Assembly (NCBI RefSeq): GCF_029350975.1
Contig: NZ_JARKMR010000001.1
Coordinates: 1,426,001 to 1,490,000 of the forward strand
Length of the DNA stretch: 64,000 bases
Direction: 5' to 3'
Origin: Maribacter zhoushanensis
GTDB taxonomy: Bacteria; Bacteroidota; Bacteroidia; Flavobacteriales; Flavobacteriaceae
Below the pieces are notes generated by a model that did not search any database, had not been told where the DNA came from, and was given only the letters and a program-made list of their open reading frames with translations. Shown piece after piece: positions 34,506-44,386 of this stretch. Position 1 is the stretch's first letter; every line of letters begins with the position of its first letter. The position numbers and the translations under genes were made by a program.

Positions 34506-35501
34506 TCAATTATTCGTCTTATACAAAAAGGTATTGTATCTAGAATTGTAACCACGATTTGATTGCCTATTGGAGAATAAATTAACGCCCAACGTCAATT
34601 GATGAAAACCTCCGTTTCCTGCAACCAAACCTCCAAATTCACTTGAGTAGGTATAGGAAATTAAAAATTTGTCAAACTCAATGCCTGCTATTGGGGTAAT
34701 AAGATTATAATTTTTGATTTCACTTTTTTCTATACTTCTACGGTATGAAAGCGCAAACCATGCTCTGGCTGTTTTGCCAAAAGTTTGATACACTTTAGCA
34801 TTGATGTCCACTAAACTTTCTCCGGTAAGTTCTACATATTGCAACATTACCGATGGTTCAAATTGAAGGTTCTGTCCACGACCAAAGAAATAGCCCAAAT
34901 TCAATAGATATCTTCTTAAGTTTAATGATTTAAACTCTGAGTTTTCTACTTCTCGCGTATTAAGCAATACATTTTTAGCGGTTAAGTAAACAAACCCATC
35001 TAGTTTATGATAGGCAAAACTTAAGTCTGCATTAAAATAAGCTTCAGATCTAATTACTTGAGCAACAATGGGATCAAAATCAGCAAAAGTTCGTTGATCC
35101 AAACTATTTAAAACATAAGAAGCTGCAAGACCAAAAGAAAATTGATTTAACGCTTCATAATTTCCGAAATTTAAATGATAAGCATAAGCTCCTTGAAACC
35201 CCACTTGAGAATGAAATCCGTTCTTATCATTGAAAATTAATCCGCCTAAAGCGGCGTTATCCCCTATGCTGCTGTGCATACTTATGGTTTGTAAAGCAGG
35301 AGAGTTACTAACTCCGTTCCACTGTTGACGGTGTGTAAGCCTTACTTTAGCACTATTGCCAATACCTGCGGCTGTTGGGTGCACCATAAATATGTTATCG
35401 GATAAATAATCTGAATAGACTGGTAATGTGCCCTGTGCTCCTAAAAACTGAGTTAAGAACATACTTGTACCTACTAAAAAAAGATAAATTGATTTTTGCA
35501 T
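34506..35501 (-). CDS. PorP/SprF-family type IX secretion membrane protein
   Basis: 331 residues with signal peptide (ends FLGAQ). YSDYLSDNIFMVHPTAAGI, RLTHRQQWNGVSNSP and the following beta-barrel strands match PorP/SprF. Members sit in the outer membrane and are usually encoded next to a large type IX substrate whose attachment or export they support. Here the gene starts 5 bases after the 1951-residue surface protein, so the two are a pair. Confidence 0.88.
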   Translation of the reverse strand: MQKSIYLFLVGTSMFLTQFLGAQGTLPVYSDYLSDNIFMVHPTAAGIGNSAKVRLTHRQQWNGVSNSPALQTISMHSSIGDNAALGGLIFNDKNGFHSQVGFQGAYAYHLNFGNYEALNQFSFGLAASYVLNSLDQRTFADFDPIVAQVIRSEAYFNADLSFAYHKLDGFVYLTAKNVLLNTREVENSEFKSLNLRRYLLNLGYFFGRGQNLQFEPSVMLQYVELTGESLVDINAKVYQTFGKTARAWFALSYRRSIEKSEIKNYNLITPIAGIEFDKFLISYTYSSEFGGLVAGNGGFHQLTLGVNLFSNRQSNRGYNSRYNTFLYKTNN

Positions 35502-35506
35502 TGTTA

Positions 35507-38500
35507 TTACCTTTTTATTAAGCTAAAATGTCCTCTTTCTTGAGCTCCAGAATCATGCACAATTACATACCAATAATCATCTTCGGGCATTGATTGACCT
35601 TTGTATGTGCCATCCCAACCCTCTGACTCAGGTCTTATTTGCTTTAAGATTTTTCCGAATCTATCCAGTACATAAATGTAGTCTATCGTGTTATCCTTAT
35701 CCTCCACATTCCATGTATCATGGTAGCCGTCATTATTTGGTGTAAAAAATGGTGAAATACCTTCTGTGATAATTTCTATGATTTCTTCTTCTTCTTCTAC
35801 TTCTTGTGAAAGTTCTTCTGTGGTAAATTCATTTGCAGAACATAGATCTGACTCTCCCATATTTGTTATCGCGAATACAGAAACGAAGTACGTACTGTTC
35901 TCATCTAACGAATTGGTTACTGTATATTCCAGCTCATTTTCTACTACAGTTTCTTCTATTTCCGTTCCTCCTAAACTAGTTCCAATTATCACTCTATAGC
36001 CAGTAGCCTCATTTACTGCTTGCCATGTAATGTTTGGATTAATAGAGACGTTGATACTATCATCAGCTGGGGTAGTAACTATAGGAGCTTCAGTTCCTGT
36101 AACATCCCAAGAACACGTTGTAGAATTAAACGTTACTGTTTGACCACATGAAGCTATTGGTTCAAGATCTTGTGTTCCTGTTACTTCCCACGAGCATGTT
36201 GCATTATTAAAAGTAGCGGTTTGCCAACATTCTGTTACTGGTTCAGGGTCAGCTGTACCGGTAACATCCCAAGAACAGGTTGTAGAATTAAACGTTACCG
36301 TTTGACCACATGAAGCTATTGGTTGAGGATCTTGTGTTCCTGTTACATCCCACGAGCATGTTGCATTATTAAATGTCGCTGTCTCCCAACATTCTGTTAT
36401 TGGCTCTGGGTCAGCTGTACCGGTAACATCCCAAGAACAGGTTGTAGAATTAAACGTTACCGTTTGACCACATGAAGCTATTGGTTGAGGATCTTGTGTT
36501 CCTGTTACTTCCCACGAGCATGTTGCATTATTAAAAGTAGCTGTTTGCCAACATTCTGTTACAGGTTCAGGGTCAGCTGTGCCAGTAATATCCCAAGAAC
36601 AGGTTGTTGAATTAAATGTTACTATTTGACCACAGGATGCCGGTAGTTCTGGGTCTTGTGTTCCTGTTATCTCCCATGAACAAGTTGCATTATTGAAAGT
36701 TGCGGTCTCCCAACATTCTGTTATTGGTTCTGGGTCAGCTGTGCCGGTAACATCCCAAGAACAGGTTGTAGAATTAAACGTTACCGTTTGACCACATGAA
36801 GCTATTGGTTGAGGATCTTGTGTTCCTGTTACTTCCCACGAGCATGTTGCATTATTAAAAGTAGCTGTTTGCCAACATTCTGTTACAGGTTCAGGGTCAG
36901 CTGTGCCAGTAATATCCCAAGAACAGGTTGTTGAATTAAATGTTACTATTTGACCACAGGATGCCGGTAGTTCTGGGTCTTGTGTTCCTGTTATCTCCCA
37001 TGAACAAGTTGCATTATTGAAAGTTGCGGTCTCCCAACATTCTGTTATTGGTTCTGGGTCAGCTGTGCCGGTAACATCCCAAGAACAGGTTGTAGAATTA
37101 AACGTTACCGTTTGACCACATGAAGCTATTGGTTCAGGATCTTGTGTTCCTGTTACTTCCCACGAGCATGTTGCATTATTAAATGTAGCGGTTTGCCAAC
37201 ATTCAGTTGTTGGCTCTGGGTCAGCTGTGCCGGTAACATCCCAAGAACAGGTTGTAGAATTAAACGTTACCGTTTGACCACATGAAGCGATTGGTTCAGG
37301 ATCTTGTGTTCCTAGGTTTTCCCAAGTACATGAGGTAGTATTAAATTGGTAGTCGTCCCAACAATTTGTAGCGGTAGGTTCCACTTCTTGAGTTCCTAGG
37401 TTTTCCCAAGAACAAGAGGTAGTATTGAATTGATAATCATCCCAACAATTTGTAGCAGTTGGTTCCACTTCTTGAGTTCCTTGGTTTTCCCAAGTACAAG
37501 AGGTACTATTGAATTGATAGTCATCCCAACAATTAACATTAGTTGGTTTATCAAGATCAATATAGGTTGCTCCTAAACAATTTTCACCATTGTTAATTGC
37601 AACAGCATCTATCTCATTCCAACCTGGCACCGCTGGGCTATCTAGTTCTATTCTTACTTCGGAAACATCAAATGTTGTTTGTGGAAATTCAATTTTTAAA
37701 ATTCTAGAACATGTAATATGAATAGGAGTTGCCGTATATACTGATTCCCATTGATCTGTATTAGGATTTTTTACTAGCACATTGTCTATTGCCCCTCCGT
37801 TGTAAGTTTCAAAAATGTGTATAGCACTTATGGGAGCAGGATTATCAAATCGTAATTCTATCCATTCTCTTTGTGCATCTTGGGTTCTAGAAGCCCATGT
37901 GCCTATTAAATCTCCATAATTCGGATATATATTGAATGCTCCTAAAGCTTGTTGTGCAGACCAAGAGTTTGTATTAAACTCCGTACTAAAACCTATTACC
38001 TCTGCAGCATAATTACATGCCTGCGATGCATTCTCTGTTGTTGTAAACTCGATTACTGTACAAGAAGTAGATTCAACAGTATTATTTATTGCAAAAACAG
38101 AAACGAAATAAGTTGTATTTTCTAATAAATTGTTTGTAGGTGTATAACTCAATACATTACCTAAAGTCTCATTCACTATATCTGTACCACCAGAACTTGT
38201 ACCTACAGTTAATCTATAGCCAGTTGCTCCTGTTGTGGCATTCCATGTAATGGTCGGACTAATAGATACACCCGTTGCCGTGTTAAATGGTGCATTTACC
38301 TCTGGGCAATTAGGGACCGTAGTTATTGTTTCGGTTTTAAATTCAACAACAGAACAAGAAGTGGATTCAACAGTATTATTTATAGCAAAAACAGAAACAA
38401 AATAAGTTGTGTTTTCTAATAAATCGTTTGTAGGTGTATAACTTAGTACATTACCTAAAATTTCATTCGCTATATCTGTACCACCAGAACTTGTACCTAC

Positions 38501-41362
38501 AATTACTCTATAACCAGTTGCTCCAGTTGAAGCATTCCATGTAATCGTAGGGTTAATCGAAACATCTGTGGCTGTATTTGTTGGCGAAGTTACAACTGGA
38601 CACGAAGGAGTGATGACTGCACATTCTTTGCCAGCATCAGTAATTGTCCAACTATCAGAGGCTATCATATTATCCCTTGCAGTTTCCCCAGCGCAATATT
38701 TACTATTCCCTCCAGAAAATGGTACACCAGGTTTTAAGGTTTGTGAATTCCATCCGTTTAATAATGCATCATAATTTGTAGTAGATAATGTTACAGACTG
38801 AAACATATTTTCAGCATTCTCAATACTGGTAACATTCCAAGCCCCTATATTTTGATTAAAAGACGTAGCACCAGAAAACATAAGTTCCGTATTATCTACG
38901 CTTCCTGTATTCCAATCTCCTATACTTTCATTAAAAGCTATAGCATCAGTGAACATTCGCCACATATCAGTTACTTTTGATGTATCCCAACCTCCGATAT
39001 CTTGGTTAAAATTATCCGTGCTTGAAAACATATTGGACATGTCTGTTACGGCAGAAGTATCCCAATTGGTAATATTTCCATTGAAGGCTTTAGCAGATCG
39101 GAACATGTTTTCCATGTTTGTAACTTTCGATGTTTTTGTTGCCCAATCTTCTAATTCTTGATTAAAAACGGTACAACTTTGAAACATCCAGCCCATGTCT
39201 GTAACATTAGAAACATCCCAACCTCCAACGTCTTGATTAAAAGCAAAACAGCGATAAAACATCGCATTCATATTCTCTACATTAGAAACATCCCAATCTC
39301 CTATGTCTTGATTAAAAATAAGACAACTTTCAAACATAGAGGCTGTATTTTCTACCATAGATAAATTTGGTTTGTCTGTAAAATTACCTTCTAAGTTTTC
39401 ACAGCCGTTGAATGCATTTTGCATACTGCTCCAAACTTGAGAACCCCATTGGTCAATAGCGGTAATTTTTTCTTTATCTAATCCATTATTAAAGTATATT
39501 CTTGGAAAATCGCCCTGTATTCTTATCGTATACGTGCCTGCAGTGCCAAAATCATGAGTTACATTTCCAGTTATACCAAGCTCATCGAAAACCCCATCAT
39601 TATTCCAGTCTACATCATAATTATAGCCGGTGCCGTTAGTTGGTATGGTTATGGAAGTATTGCTAGAAGTCCCTGGGTTATCTGTTTTCCAAGTGGTTAC
39701 AAAATCATTTAAGGACTTTGCAACTGTGGTAACATTTAAAGTAATTGTATTTCTTTTTAAAGTTAACCCCATAACTATATCACTTGTAACCTCGCAATAA
39801 TACTCTCCAGCATCTGTTGTTTGCAGGTTGGTTAAATTTAATGTGGCATTGGTAGCACCTGTTATTGGAGAGTTGTCTTTAAACCATTGGTAATTATTTT
39901 GTGATCCACTACATGTAGTAGTCATTGTGGTAGAAGTACCTGTATTTAGATTTCTTGTTTCAACGGCATCAAGAAGTGCTTGTGAGGTGTATTGAAAACT
40001 ACTTAAATAATCGTCATACCAAACAAATTCGTTTTCAAAATCTCCAAATTCAAAAGCATTGTTTGTAATGTAAAAGCTATTAAAATTGGTCAATGTTGTA
40101 AAATTGGGTATAGAACCTGATAATTGATTCCTATCAACCTGTAAGGTTAATAAAGTTGAAAGATTCGCTAGTTCTTCTGGTAGCGTCCCGCTTAATAAAT
40201 TGTTACTAAAAAATATATACCTTAAAGATGGACTATTTCCTATTTCTGGCGGTATACTTCCACTTATTTGATTATTTTGAAAGCTTAATTGCTGTAAACT
40301 TGGTAAGTTAGAGAGTTGCCATGGAAGGCTACCAGTAATCATATTTGATGTTAAGTGAATTTGTAGAATACTAGTCATTCCCCCTATTTCATGAGGAATA
40401 CTTCCTGATAGTTGATTATCACTTAAGTATAAATACTGTAATGAAGTTAAATCACCTATTTCCGCCGGAATACTACCCGTGAGCATATTATCTTGTAAAT
40501 AAAGCGAAGTTAAATCAGACAACAGTCCAATTTCAGGTGGTATGTTACCCGATAATTGATTATCAGAAGCTCTTAGGTTAATTAGCCTATTAAGTGAACC
40601 TATAGATGAAGGAATTTCACCATCAAGTTGATTATCATTTAACCATAGGTGTTCAAGAAAAGTTAAATTACCAATATTAAAAGGGATGCTACCCGTAAAT
40701 GAATTTCTATCTAGGTATAAAGATTGCAATTTTGTTAGCTCAGTAAGTTCATCAGGTATTGTACCATTAAGATTGTTATCAGCTAAACTTAAAAAGGTTA
40801 ACTCTGTTAAATTCTGAATTTCGGTTGGAATAGAGCCTGTAAGGTTATCATTATGATCAAGGGCTAAATATGTTAAGTTCGTTAAGTTGCCTAAGCTTAA
40901 GGGTATAGTTCCACTAAAATTATTATAACCTATTTCCAATACCTTCAAAGTAGTAAGGTTTCCAATTTCTATAGGTATACTAGTCCCTGTTAAATCAGCA
41001 TATTCTATAAGTAACTCTGTTAAAAATGGAAAATCACCTATTTCAGGTGGAATACTACCTGATAAATTGTTTTGGTCGTTAAATTGACTAAGTTCTAAAC
41101 TAGTTATATTATTACCCACTACTGTTACTCCGTACCAATCGCTCGTAACAGGTTGTGAGAAATCCCAATCATCGGAGTTGTCTGCATCATTCTGACTAAT
41201 CCAATTTGGTCCGTCTAAAGAATTATAAACCGCTTCTAAGGCTATTTTCTCTGCAGGAGTTACTTGGCTAAAAGAAATAGATGTAATGAGAAAAAAGAAC
41301 AATATCGCATATTGTCTCCCTATTCGTTTCTTAACAGCTAGAGTAGGGGCTATTCTAAACAT
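35507..41362 (-). CDS. Giant type IX-secreted surface protein (LRR, Ig, BspA-like, Fn3-like, Cys-module repeats, CHU_C)
   Basis: 1951 residues. Signal peptide near residues 15-33. Residues about 84-434 are plant-type leucine-rich repeats (LxxNxLSGSIPxEIGxL). An Ig-like domain follows (about 470-545, DAGEYYCEV), then BspA/DUF285-type repeats (about 630-875, WDVSNVTDMGWMF), two Fn3-like domains (about 920-1107), a discoidin-like domain (about 1114-1264), 18 Cys modules of 27 residues (about 1274-1757), a third Fn3-like domain and the gliding-type CHU_C C-terminus (FFTPNNDGYHDTWNV, GRHFSL-like end). The end routes it through type IX secretion to the surface. Likely an adhesin; the ligand is unknown. 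Confidence 0.85.
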   Translation of the reverse strand: MFRIAPTLAVKKRIGRQYAILFFFLITSISFSQVTPAEKIALEAVYNSLDGPNWISQNDADNSDDWDFSQPVTSDWYGVTVVGNNITSLELSQFNDQNNLSGSIPPEIGDFPFLTELLIEYADLTGTSIPIEIGNLTTLKVLEIGYNNFSGTIPLSLGNLTNLTYLALDHNDNLTGSIPTEIQNLTELTFLSLADNNLNGTIPDELTELTKLQSLYLDRNSFTGSIPFNIGNLTFLEHLWLNDNQLDGEIPSSIGSLNRLINLRASDNQLSGNIPPEIGLLSDLTSLYLQDNMLTGSIPAEIGDLTSLQYLYLSDNQLSGSIPHEIGGMTSILQIHLTSNMITGSLPWQLSNLPSLQQLSFQNNQISGSIPPEIGNSPSLRYIFFSNNLLSGTLPEELANLSTLLTLQVDRNQLSGSIPNFTTLTNFNSFYITNNAFEFGDFENEFVWYDDYLSSFQYTSQALLDAVETRNLNTGTSTTMTTTCSGSQNNYQWFKDNSPITGATNATLNLTNLQTTDAGEYYCEVTSDIVMGLTLKRNTITLNVTTVAKSLNDFVTTWKTDNPGTSSNTSITIPTNGTGYNYDVDWNNDGVFDELGITGNVTHDFGTAGTYTIRIQGDFPRIYFNNGLDKEKITAIDQWGSQVWSSMQNAFNGCENLEGNFTDKPNLSMVENTASMFESCLIFNQDIGDWDVSNVENMNAMFYRCFAFNQDVGGWDVSNVTDMGWMFQSCTVFNQELEDWATKTSKVTNMENMFRSAKAFNGNITNWDTSAVTDMSNMFSSTDNFNQDIGGWDTSKVTDMWRMFTDAIAFNESIGDWNTGSVDNTELMFSGATSFNQNIGAWNVTSIENAENMFQSVTLSTTNYDALLNGWNSQTLKPGVPFSGGNSKYCAGETARDNMIASDSWTITDAGKECAVITPSCPVVTSPTNTATDVSINPTITWNASTGATGYRVIVGTSSGGTDIANEILGNVLSYTPTNDLLENTTYFVSVFAINNTVESTSCSVVEFKTETITTVPNCPEVNAPFNTATGVSISPTITWNATTGATGYRLTVGTSSGGTDIVNETLGNVLSYTPTNNLLENTTYFVSVFAINNTVESTSCTVIEFTTTENASQACNYAAEVIGFSTEFNTNSWSAQQALGAFNIYPNYGDLIGTWASRTQDAQREWIELRFDNPAPISAIHIFETYNGGAIDNVLVKNPNTDQWESVYTATPIHITCSRILKIEFPQTTFDVSEVRIELDSPAVPGWNEIDAVAINNGENCLGATYIDLDKPTNVNCWDDYQFNSTSCTWENQGTQEVEPTATNCWDDYQFNTTSCSWENLGTQEVEPTATNCWDDYQFNTTSCTWENLGTQDPEPIASCGQTVTFNSTTCSWDVTGTADPEPTTECWQTATFNNATCSWEVTGTQDPEPIASCGQTVTFNSTTCSWDVTGTADPEPITECWETATFNNATCSWEITGTQDPELPASCGQIVTFNSTTCSWDITGTADPEPVTECWQTATFNNATCSWEVTGTQDPQPIASCGQTVTFNSTTCSWDVTGTADPEPITECWETATFNNATCSWEITGTQDPELPASCGQIVTFNSTTCSWDITGTADPEPVTECWQTATFNNATCSWEVTGTQDPQPIASCGQTVTFNSTTCSWDVTGTADPEPITECWETATFNNATCSWDVTGTQDPQPIASCGQTVTFNSTTCSWDVTGTADPEPVTECWQTATFNNATCSWEVTGTQDLEPIASCGQTVTFNSTTCSWDVTGTEAPIVTTPADDSINVSINPNITWQAVNEATGYRVIIGTSLGGTEIEETVVENELEYTVTNSLDENSTYFVSVFAITNMGESDLCSANEFTTEELSQEVEEEEEIIEIITEGISPFFTPNNDGYHDTWNVEDKDNTIDYIYVLDRFGKILKQIRPESEGWDGTYKGQSMPEDDYWYVIVHDSGAQERGHFSLIKR
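36085..37534. repeat. Tandem array of 18 modules of 81 bp within the giant surface protein
   Basis: Modules 1-3 (CWDDYQF type) are followed by 15 alternating CGQTVTF and CWQTATF/CWETATF modules, each 27 residues with two Cys and a conserved CSW. The pair period is 162 bp. A higher-order unit of four modules (324 bp) is repeated: the string TTATTGGTTCTGGGTCAGCT occurs at 36721 and 37045, with a near copy at 36397. This points to recent unequal exchange; copy number may vary between strains. Confidence 0.9.
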
Positions 41363-41374
41363 ATTGTGGGGGTG

Positions 41375-41770
41375 TTATATTTTTTGGTTGACGAAATCAG
41401 CGATTTCTCTTTGGTCTGTTATAGAAATGGCTACTGAATCTAGAATTACTTTTTTATCCGGATTTTTTAATTTGATATATCCGTTTAAGGCACGACTGTC
41501 TAAATTTATTTTTTTAATGTTGGTAAAAGGGTAGAAGTTTTTGTCTTGTGACGAGAGTAGATTAATACCTTCATCACTTAACTCAATTACTGGTATAATA
41601 GGATTATTGGAAATACTTATAATTTTAGAAATGGAAATACCAATAAGGGGAAGAGCTTGCCATGCAAAATATTCAATTAATATCCATCCAAATATTGGCA
41701 GACCTATGCCCGCTGCCAATAGAAAATACCATAATAGTAGATTCTCTTTTTTATAATAAATTTTAGTCAT
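41375..41770 (-). CDS. Small membrane protein with PH-like domain
   Basis: 131 residues with two membrane helices near residues 10-60 and a C-terminal beta-rich part (IELSDEGINLLSS, FYPFTNIKKINLDSR) like bacterial PH-domain membrane proteins. Located between the LytTR regulator and the giant surface protein. Function unknown. Confidence 0.6.
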   Translation of the reverse strand: MTKIYYKKENLLLWYFLLAAGIGLPIFGWILIEYFAWQALPLIGISISKIISISNNPIIPVIELSDEGINLLSSQDKNFYPFTNIKKINLDSRALNGYIKLKNPDKKVILDSVAISITDQREIADFVNQKI

Positions 41771-41905
41771 TTTAGGTTGGTCAAAGCCTTAGTGGCCTTT
41801 GTTGGTTTTGAAACCTAAATAACAAGAATTATATAAGAAAAGTGTAATGGTACCAGACCAATTGATAAGTGTAGTGTCTTAATTGATATTCGACAATTTT
41901 ATTAC

Positions 41906-42637
41906 CTATTCATTTAATAGTGTGGCTTTTATTTCTGCTTTTCTTCTGGCAGAAATAGCGACAACGTCATTGTTTTTTAAGAGAATAGAATCATTTTCAA
42001 GGCTAAGAATGTGTTTTTTGTTTACTAAATATGATTGATGAGTTCTTATAAAAATATCTTCAGGTAAAAGTTCTTGATAATGTTTCAGGTTTTTTGAAAC
42101 CAGAATAGTTTCATCTTCTGTGACTATTTTGGTATACGATCCGTCTGACTGGCAATAAAGTATAGTGTCTACTTCTAGAAAATGTACTTTTTTTGCTGTT
42201 TTAAGAGCAATTTTTTGAATAGTAGATGCTTTATTATCTTTTAAGTTTTTTAAGAGGGTTTTGGTTTCCTTTTCTACATAAACCATAGATTTTACCCTTT
42301 CTAATGTATTTTTTAATTCATCTGGTGCTATAGGTTTAAGTATATAGTCTAAAGCATTGTACTTAAATGCCCGTATGGCAAATTCGTTGAATGCGGTTAT
42401 GAAGACAAGTTTAAAATCTATTTGGGGAATTTGCTCTAATAAATCAAAACTATTACCATCTTCAAGCTCAATATCTAAAAACACTACATCTGGTTTGCAG
42501 CTTGTAAGCATGGTTTTTGCACTTTTAATTGAAGCGGCTTCACCTACTACAACATATGTGCTCGATATTAGTTTGAGCATTTTTTTAATCAATTCCCTAA
42601 CATTGATTTCATCATCTATAATCGCAATTTTAATCAT
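41906..42637 (-). CDS. LytTR-family response regulator
   Basis: 243 residues: receiver with IIDDE and phospho-acceptor Asp55 in FLDIELEDG, KPI switch region, then a LytTR domain (YCQSDGSYTKIV, IRTHQSYLVNKKHI). It overlaps the kinase gene by 4 bases, so the two form a standard LytS/LytTR-type pair. Targets are unknown; it is a second candidate binder for the shared element in the polysaccharide locus. Confidence 0.9.
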   Translation of the reverse strand: MIKIAIIDDEINVRELIKKMLKLISSTYVVVGEAASIKSAKTMLTSCKPDVVFLDIELEDGNSFDLLEQIPQIDFKLVFITAFNEFAIRAFKYNALDYILKPIAPDELKNTLERVKSMVYVEKETKTLLKNLKDNKASTIQKIALKTAKKVHFLEVDTILYCQSDGSYTKIVTEDETILVSKNLKHYQELLPEDIFIRTHQSYLVNKKHILSLENDSILLKNNDVVAISARRKAEIKATLLNE

Positions 42638-44325
42638 GGGCGCAGGTCTAAAAATATGGATACTTTGGTTCCTTTATTATTGTCTAGAGCTTTTATAGAA
42701 AACTTTTTTTCTTCACCTAAGTCTCTTAATTTTAGACGTTTTAAGAAGATGTCTATAGCATGCTCGCGATTGTCTCTAACCTTTTCTTTATTGTAGCCAA
42801 TACCGTTATCTATAATTTCTATATGGGTATATTTTTCTTGCTCTGTAATATTTATTTGAAGTAACCCTTTTTCATTTTTCGGCTTTAAACCATGCTCAAT
42901 TGAATTTTCAATAAAAGGTTGTAATAGCATTGGAGGTAATTTTATTATTGATACCTCAATATCATCAGATATGTTTATCTCGTAATCAAACTTATTTTCA
43001 AAACGTAATTGTTGGGTTTCTATATAATTCTTTAAAATGTCAAGGTCTTCTTCTAATGTAATTCGCTTTTTGTTCACTACATCGAAATTTTGTCTAACCA
43101 ATTTGGCAAAGCGAGTAAGGTAGGTGCTGGATTTTATAGGGTCTTCGTCAAAGAACGTTTTTTGTATAGCGGTAAGTGCATTAAATACAAAATGCGGATT
43201 CATTTGTGTTCTTAGAATTTTTTGCTCTAGTTCTAATTTTTGTTGTTTTAGCTCTAGTCTTGAATTTCTGTTCTTCTGAAAAACGTAAAGCCCAAGAGCT
43301 AATAAAAAACTTAAAATTGCACCTAATATTATCTTGTTCTTTTTATTTAGTTCTAACTCTTTTTTTAAATTTTCTTGTTCAATGAATTGCTCATTTTTTC
43401 TATTGATCAATTTCATTTTTTCTTCACTCTCATATGAAGTCAATAATTGGGTGACAGAGTCTTTCTTTCTAATTAACTCTGGTATACTTTTAAAATCTTC
43501 ATCTTTTACCGCAGCTTCAACCAATACTTCATAAATTTCTTGTTGAATGAGATAGTGCTCTGTACGCTCTTCAATCTTTAGCGCCTTTTGGTAAATGGCT
43601 ATACACTTTTTAGGGTCATCTTGTATTAAATGAACATAGCCTAAATTTCTTAATGCGTTTGTATTTAACCTATCGATCTTATTATTTATTTCTATCGCTT
43701 TTTCATAGTAAGATATAGCCTCATCATAATTTTCTGTTTGTTCAAGTATAAAACCTAAATTGTTATATGAAGCAGACAAAGTTTCTTTGTCGTTCAATGC
43801 TATTTGTAGGTCTATGGCTTTTTTTACGTGCGCAATAGAAGCATTATAATCTCCTGCCAAAAAAGAAAGGTGACCTAAGGAATTTAAAGTTTTGGCTTCT
43901 CCTTTTTTGTCTCCGATCTCTTTAAAGAAATTATAAGCGGTATTGGTATATATGGCAGCGGTATCTTGCTTTGAAATCATAGCATAAGAATCTCCTAAAA
44001 GCATATTTGTCTTAGCTAGGTATTCTTTGTTAGATTCTTTTTGAAACAAGTACAGCGCTTCATTTAAGCTGCCAATTGCCTCAACATCTTTTTCTAAGGT
44101 CGCCAATAACCTTCCTTTCTCATGAAATAAAATAGCCCTTCTTTTATCTGAGTAATCCTCATATTTAATTAAGCTATCTATTTTTTGAAGTGACGGTCTT
44201 AAGTTGGTGTCAGAAATGTATTCTAAAAATTCACTATCGGTGAATGTATTGTTCTGAGTGTTTTTGTTACAACAGTTAAACGAAACAATGATTAAAAGAA
44301 GAAGAGCTACTATTGTTTGTTTCAT
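42634..44325 (-). CDS. TPR sensor histidine kinase of the LytS type
   Basis: 563 residues from the ATG at 44325, preferred over 44349 because it gives a normal signal sequence (MKQTIVALLLLIIVSFNCC). The mature part has about six TPR repeats (for example GDYNASIAHVKKAIDLQ, ENYDEAISYYEKAIEIN), one membrane helix (KIILGAILSFLLALGLYVF) and the His_kinase domain with QMNPHFVFNAL, where His (residue 378) is phosphorylated, then an ATPase domain (LLQPFIENSIEHGL, DNGIGYN). Periplasmic TPRs plus LytS kinase is common in Bacteroidota. The signal is unknown. Confidence 0.88.
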   Translation of the reverse strand: MKQTIVALLLLIIVSFNCCNKNTQNNTFTDSEFLEYISDTNLRPSLQKIDSLIKYEDYSDKRRAILFHEKGRLLATLEKDVEAIGSLNEALYLFQKESNKEYLAKTNMLLGDSYAMISKQDTAAIYTNTAYNFFKEIGDKKGEAKTLNSLGHLSFLAGDYNASIAHVKKAIDLQIALNDKETLSASYNNLGFILEQTENYDEAISYYEKAIEINNKIDRLNTNALRNLGYVHLIQDDPKKCIAIYQKALKIEERTEHYLIQQEIYEVLVEAAVKDEDFKSIPELIRKKDSVTQLLTSYESEEKMKLINRKNEQFIEQENLKKELELNKKNKIILGAILSFLLALGLYVFQKNRNSRLELKQQKLELEQKILRTQMNPHFVFNALTAIQKTFFDEDPIKSSTYLTRFAKLVRQNFDVVNKKRITLEEDLDILKNYIETQQLRFENKFDYEINISDDIEVSIIKLPPMLLQPFIENSIEHGLKPKNEKGLLQINITEQEKYTHIEIIDNGIGYNKEKVRDNREHAIDIFLKRLKLRDLGEEKKFSIKALDNNKGTKVSIFLDLRP

Positions 44326-44386
44326 GTTTCTGAACTCAAAGTACATCAATGTAAAGAATTTTAGATTTTTTGAAGATATGCTTTTA

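Noticed and set aside
34343-34543. Small + strand open frames in the gap before the PorP/SprF gene
   Set aside because: They run into the 3' end of the PorP/SprF gene on the other strand, lack recognisable start signals and show no protein family features.
36085-37534. CRISPR-like array
   Set aside because: The repeats are in-frame protein modules with no unique spacers and no cas genes nearby.
41771-41905. Hairpin with CAAAG/CTTTG arms as a terminator for the LytTR regulator
   Set aside because: The arms pair imperfectly and no T-tract follows in the - strand direction.
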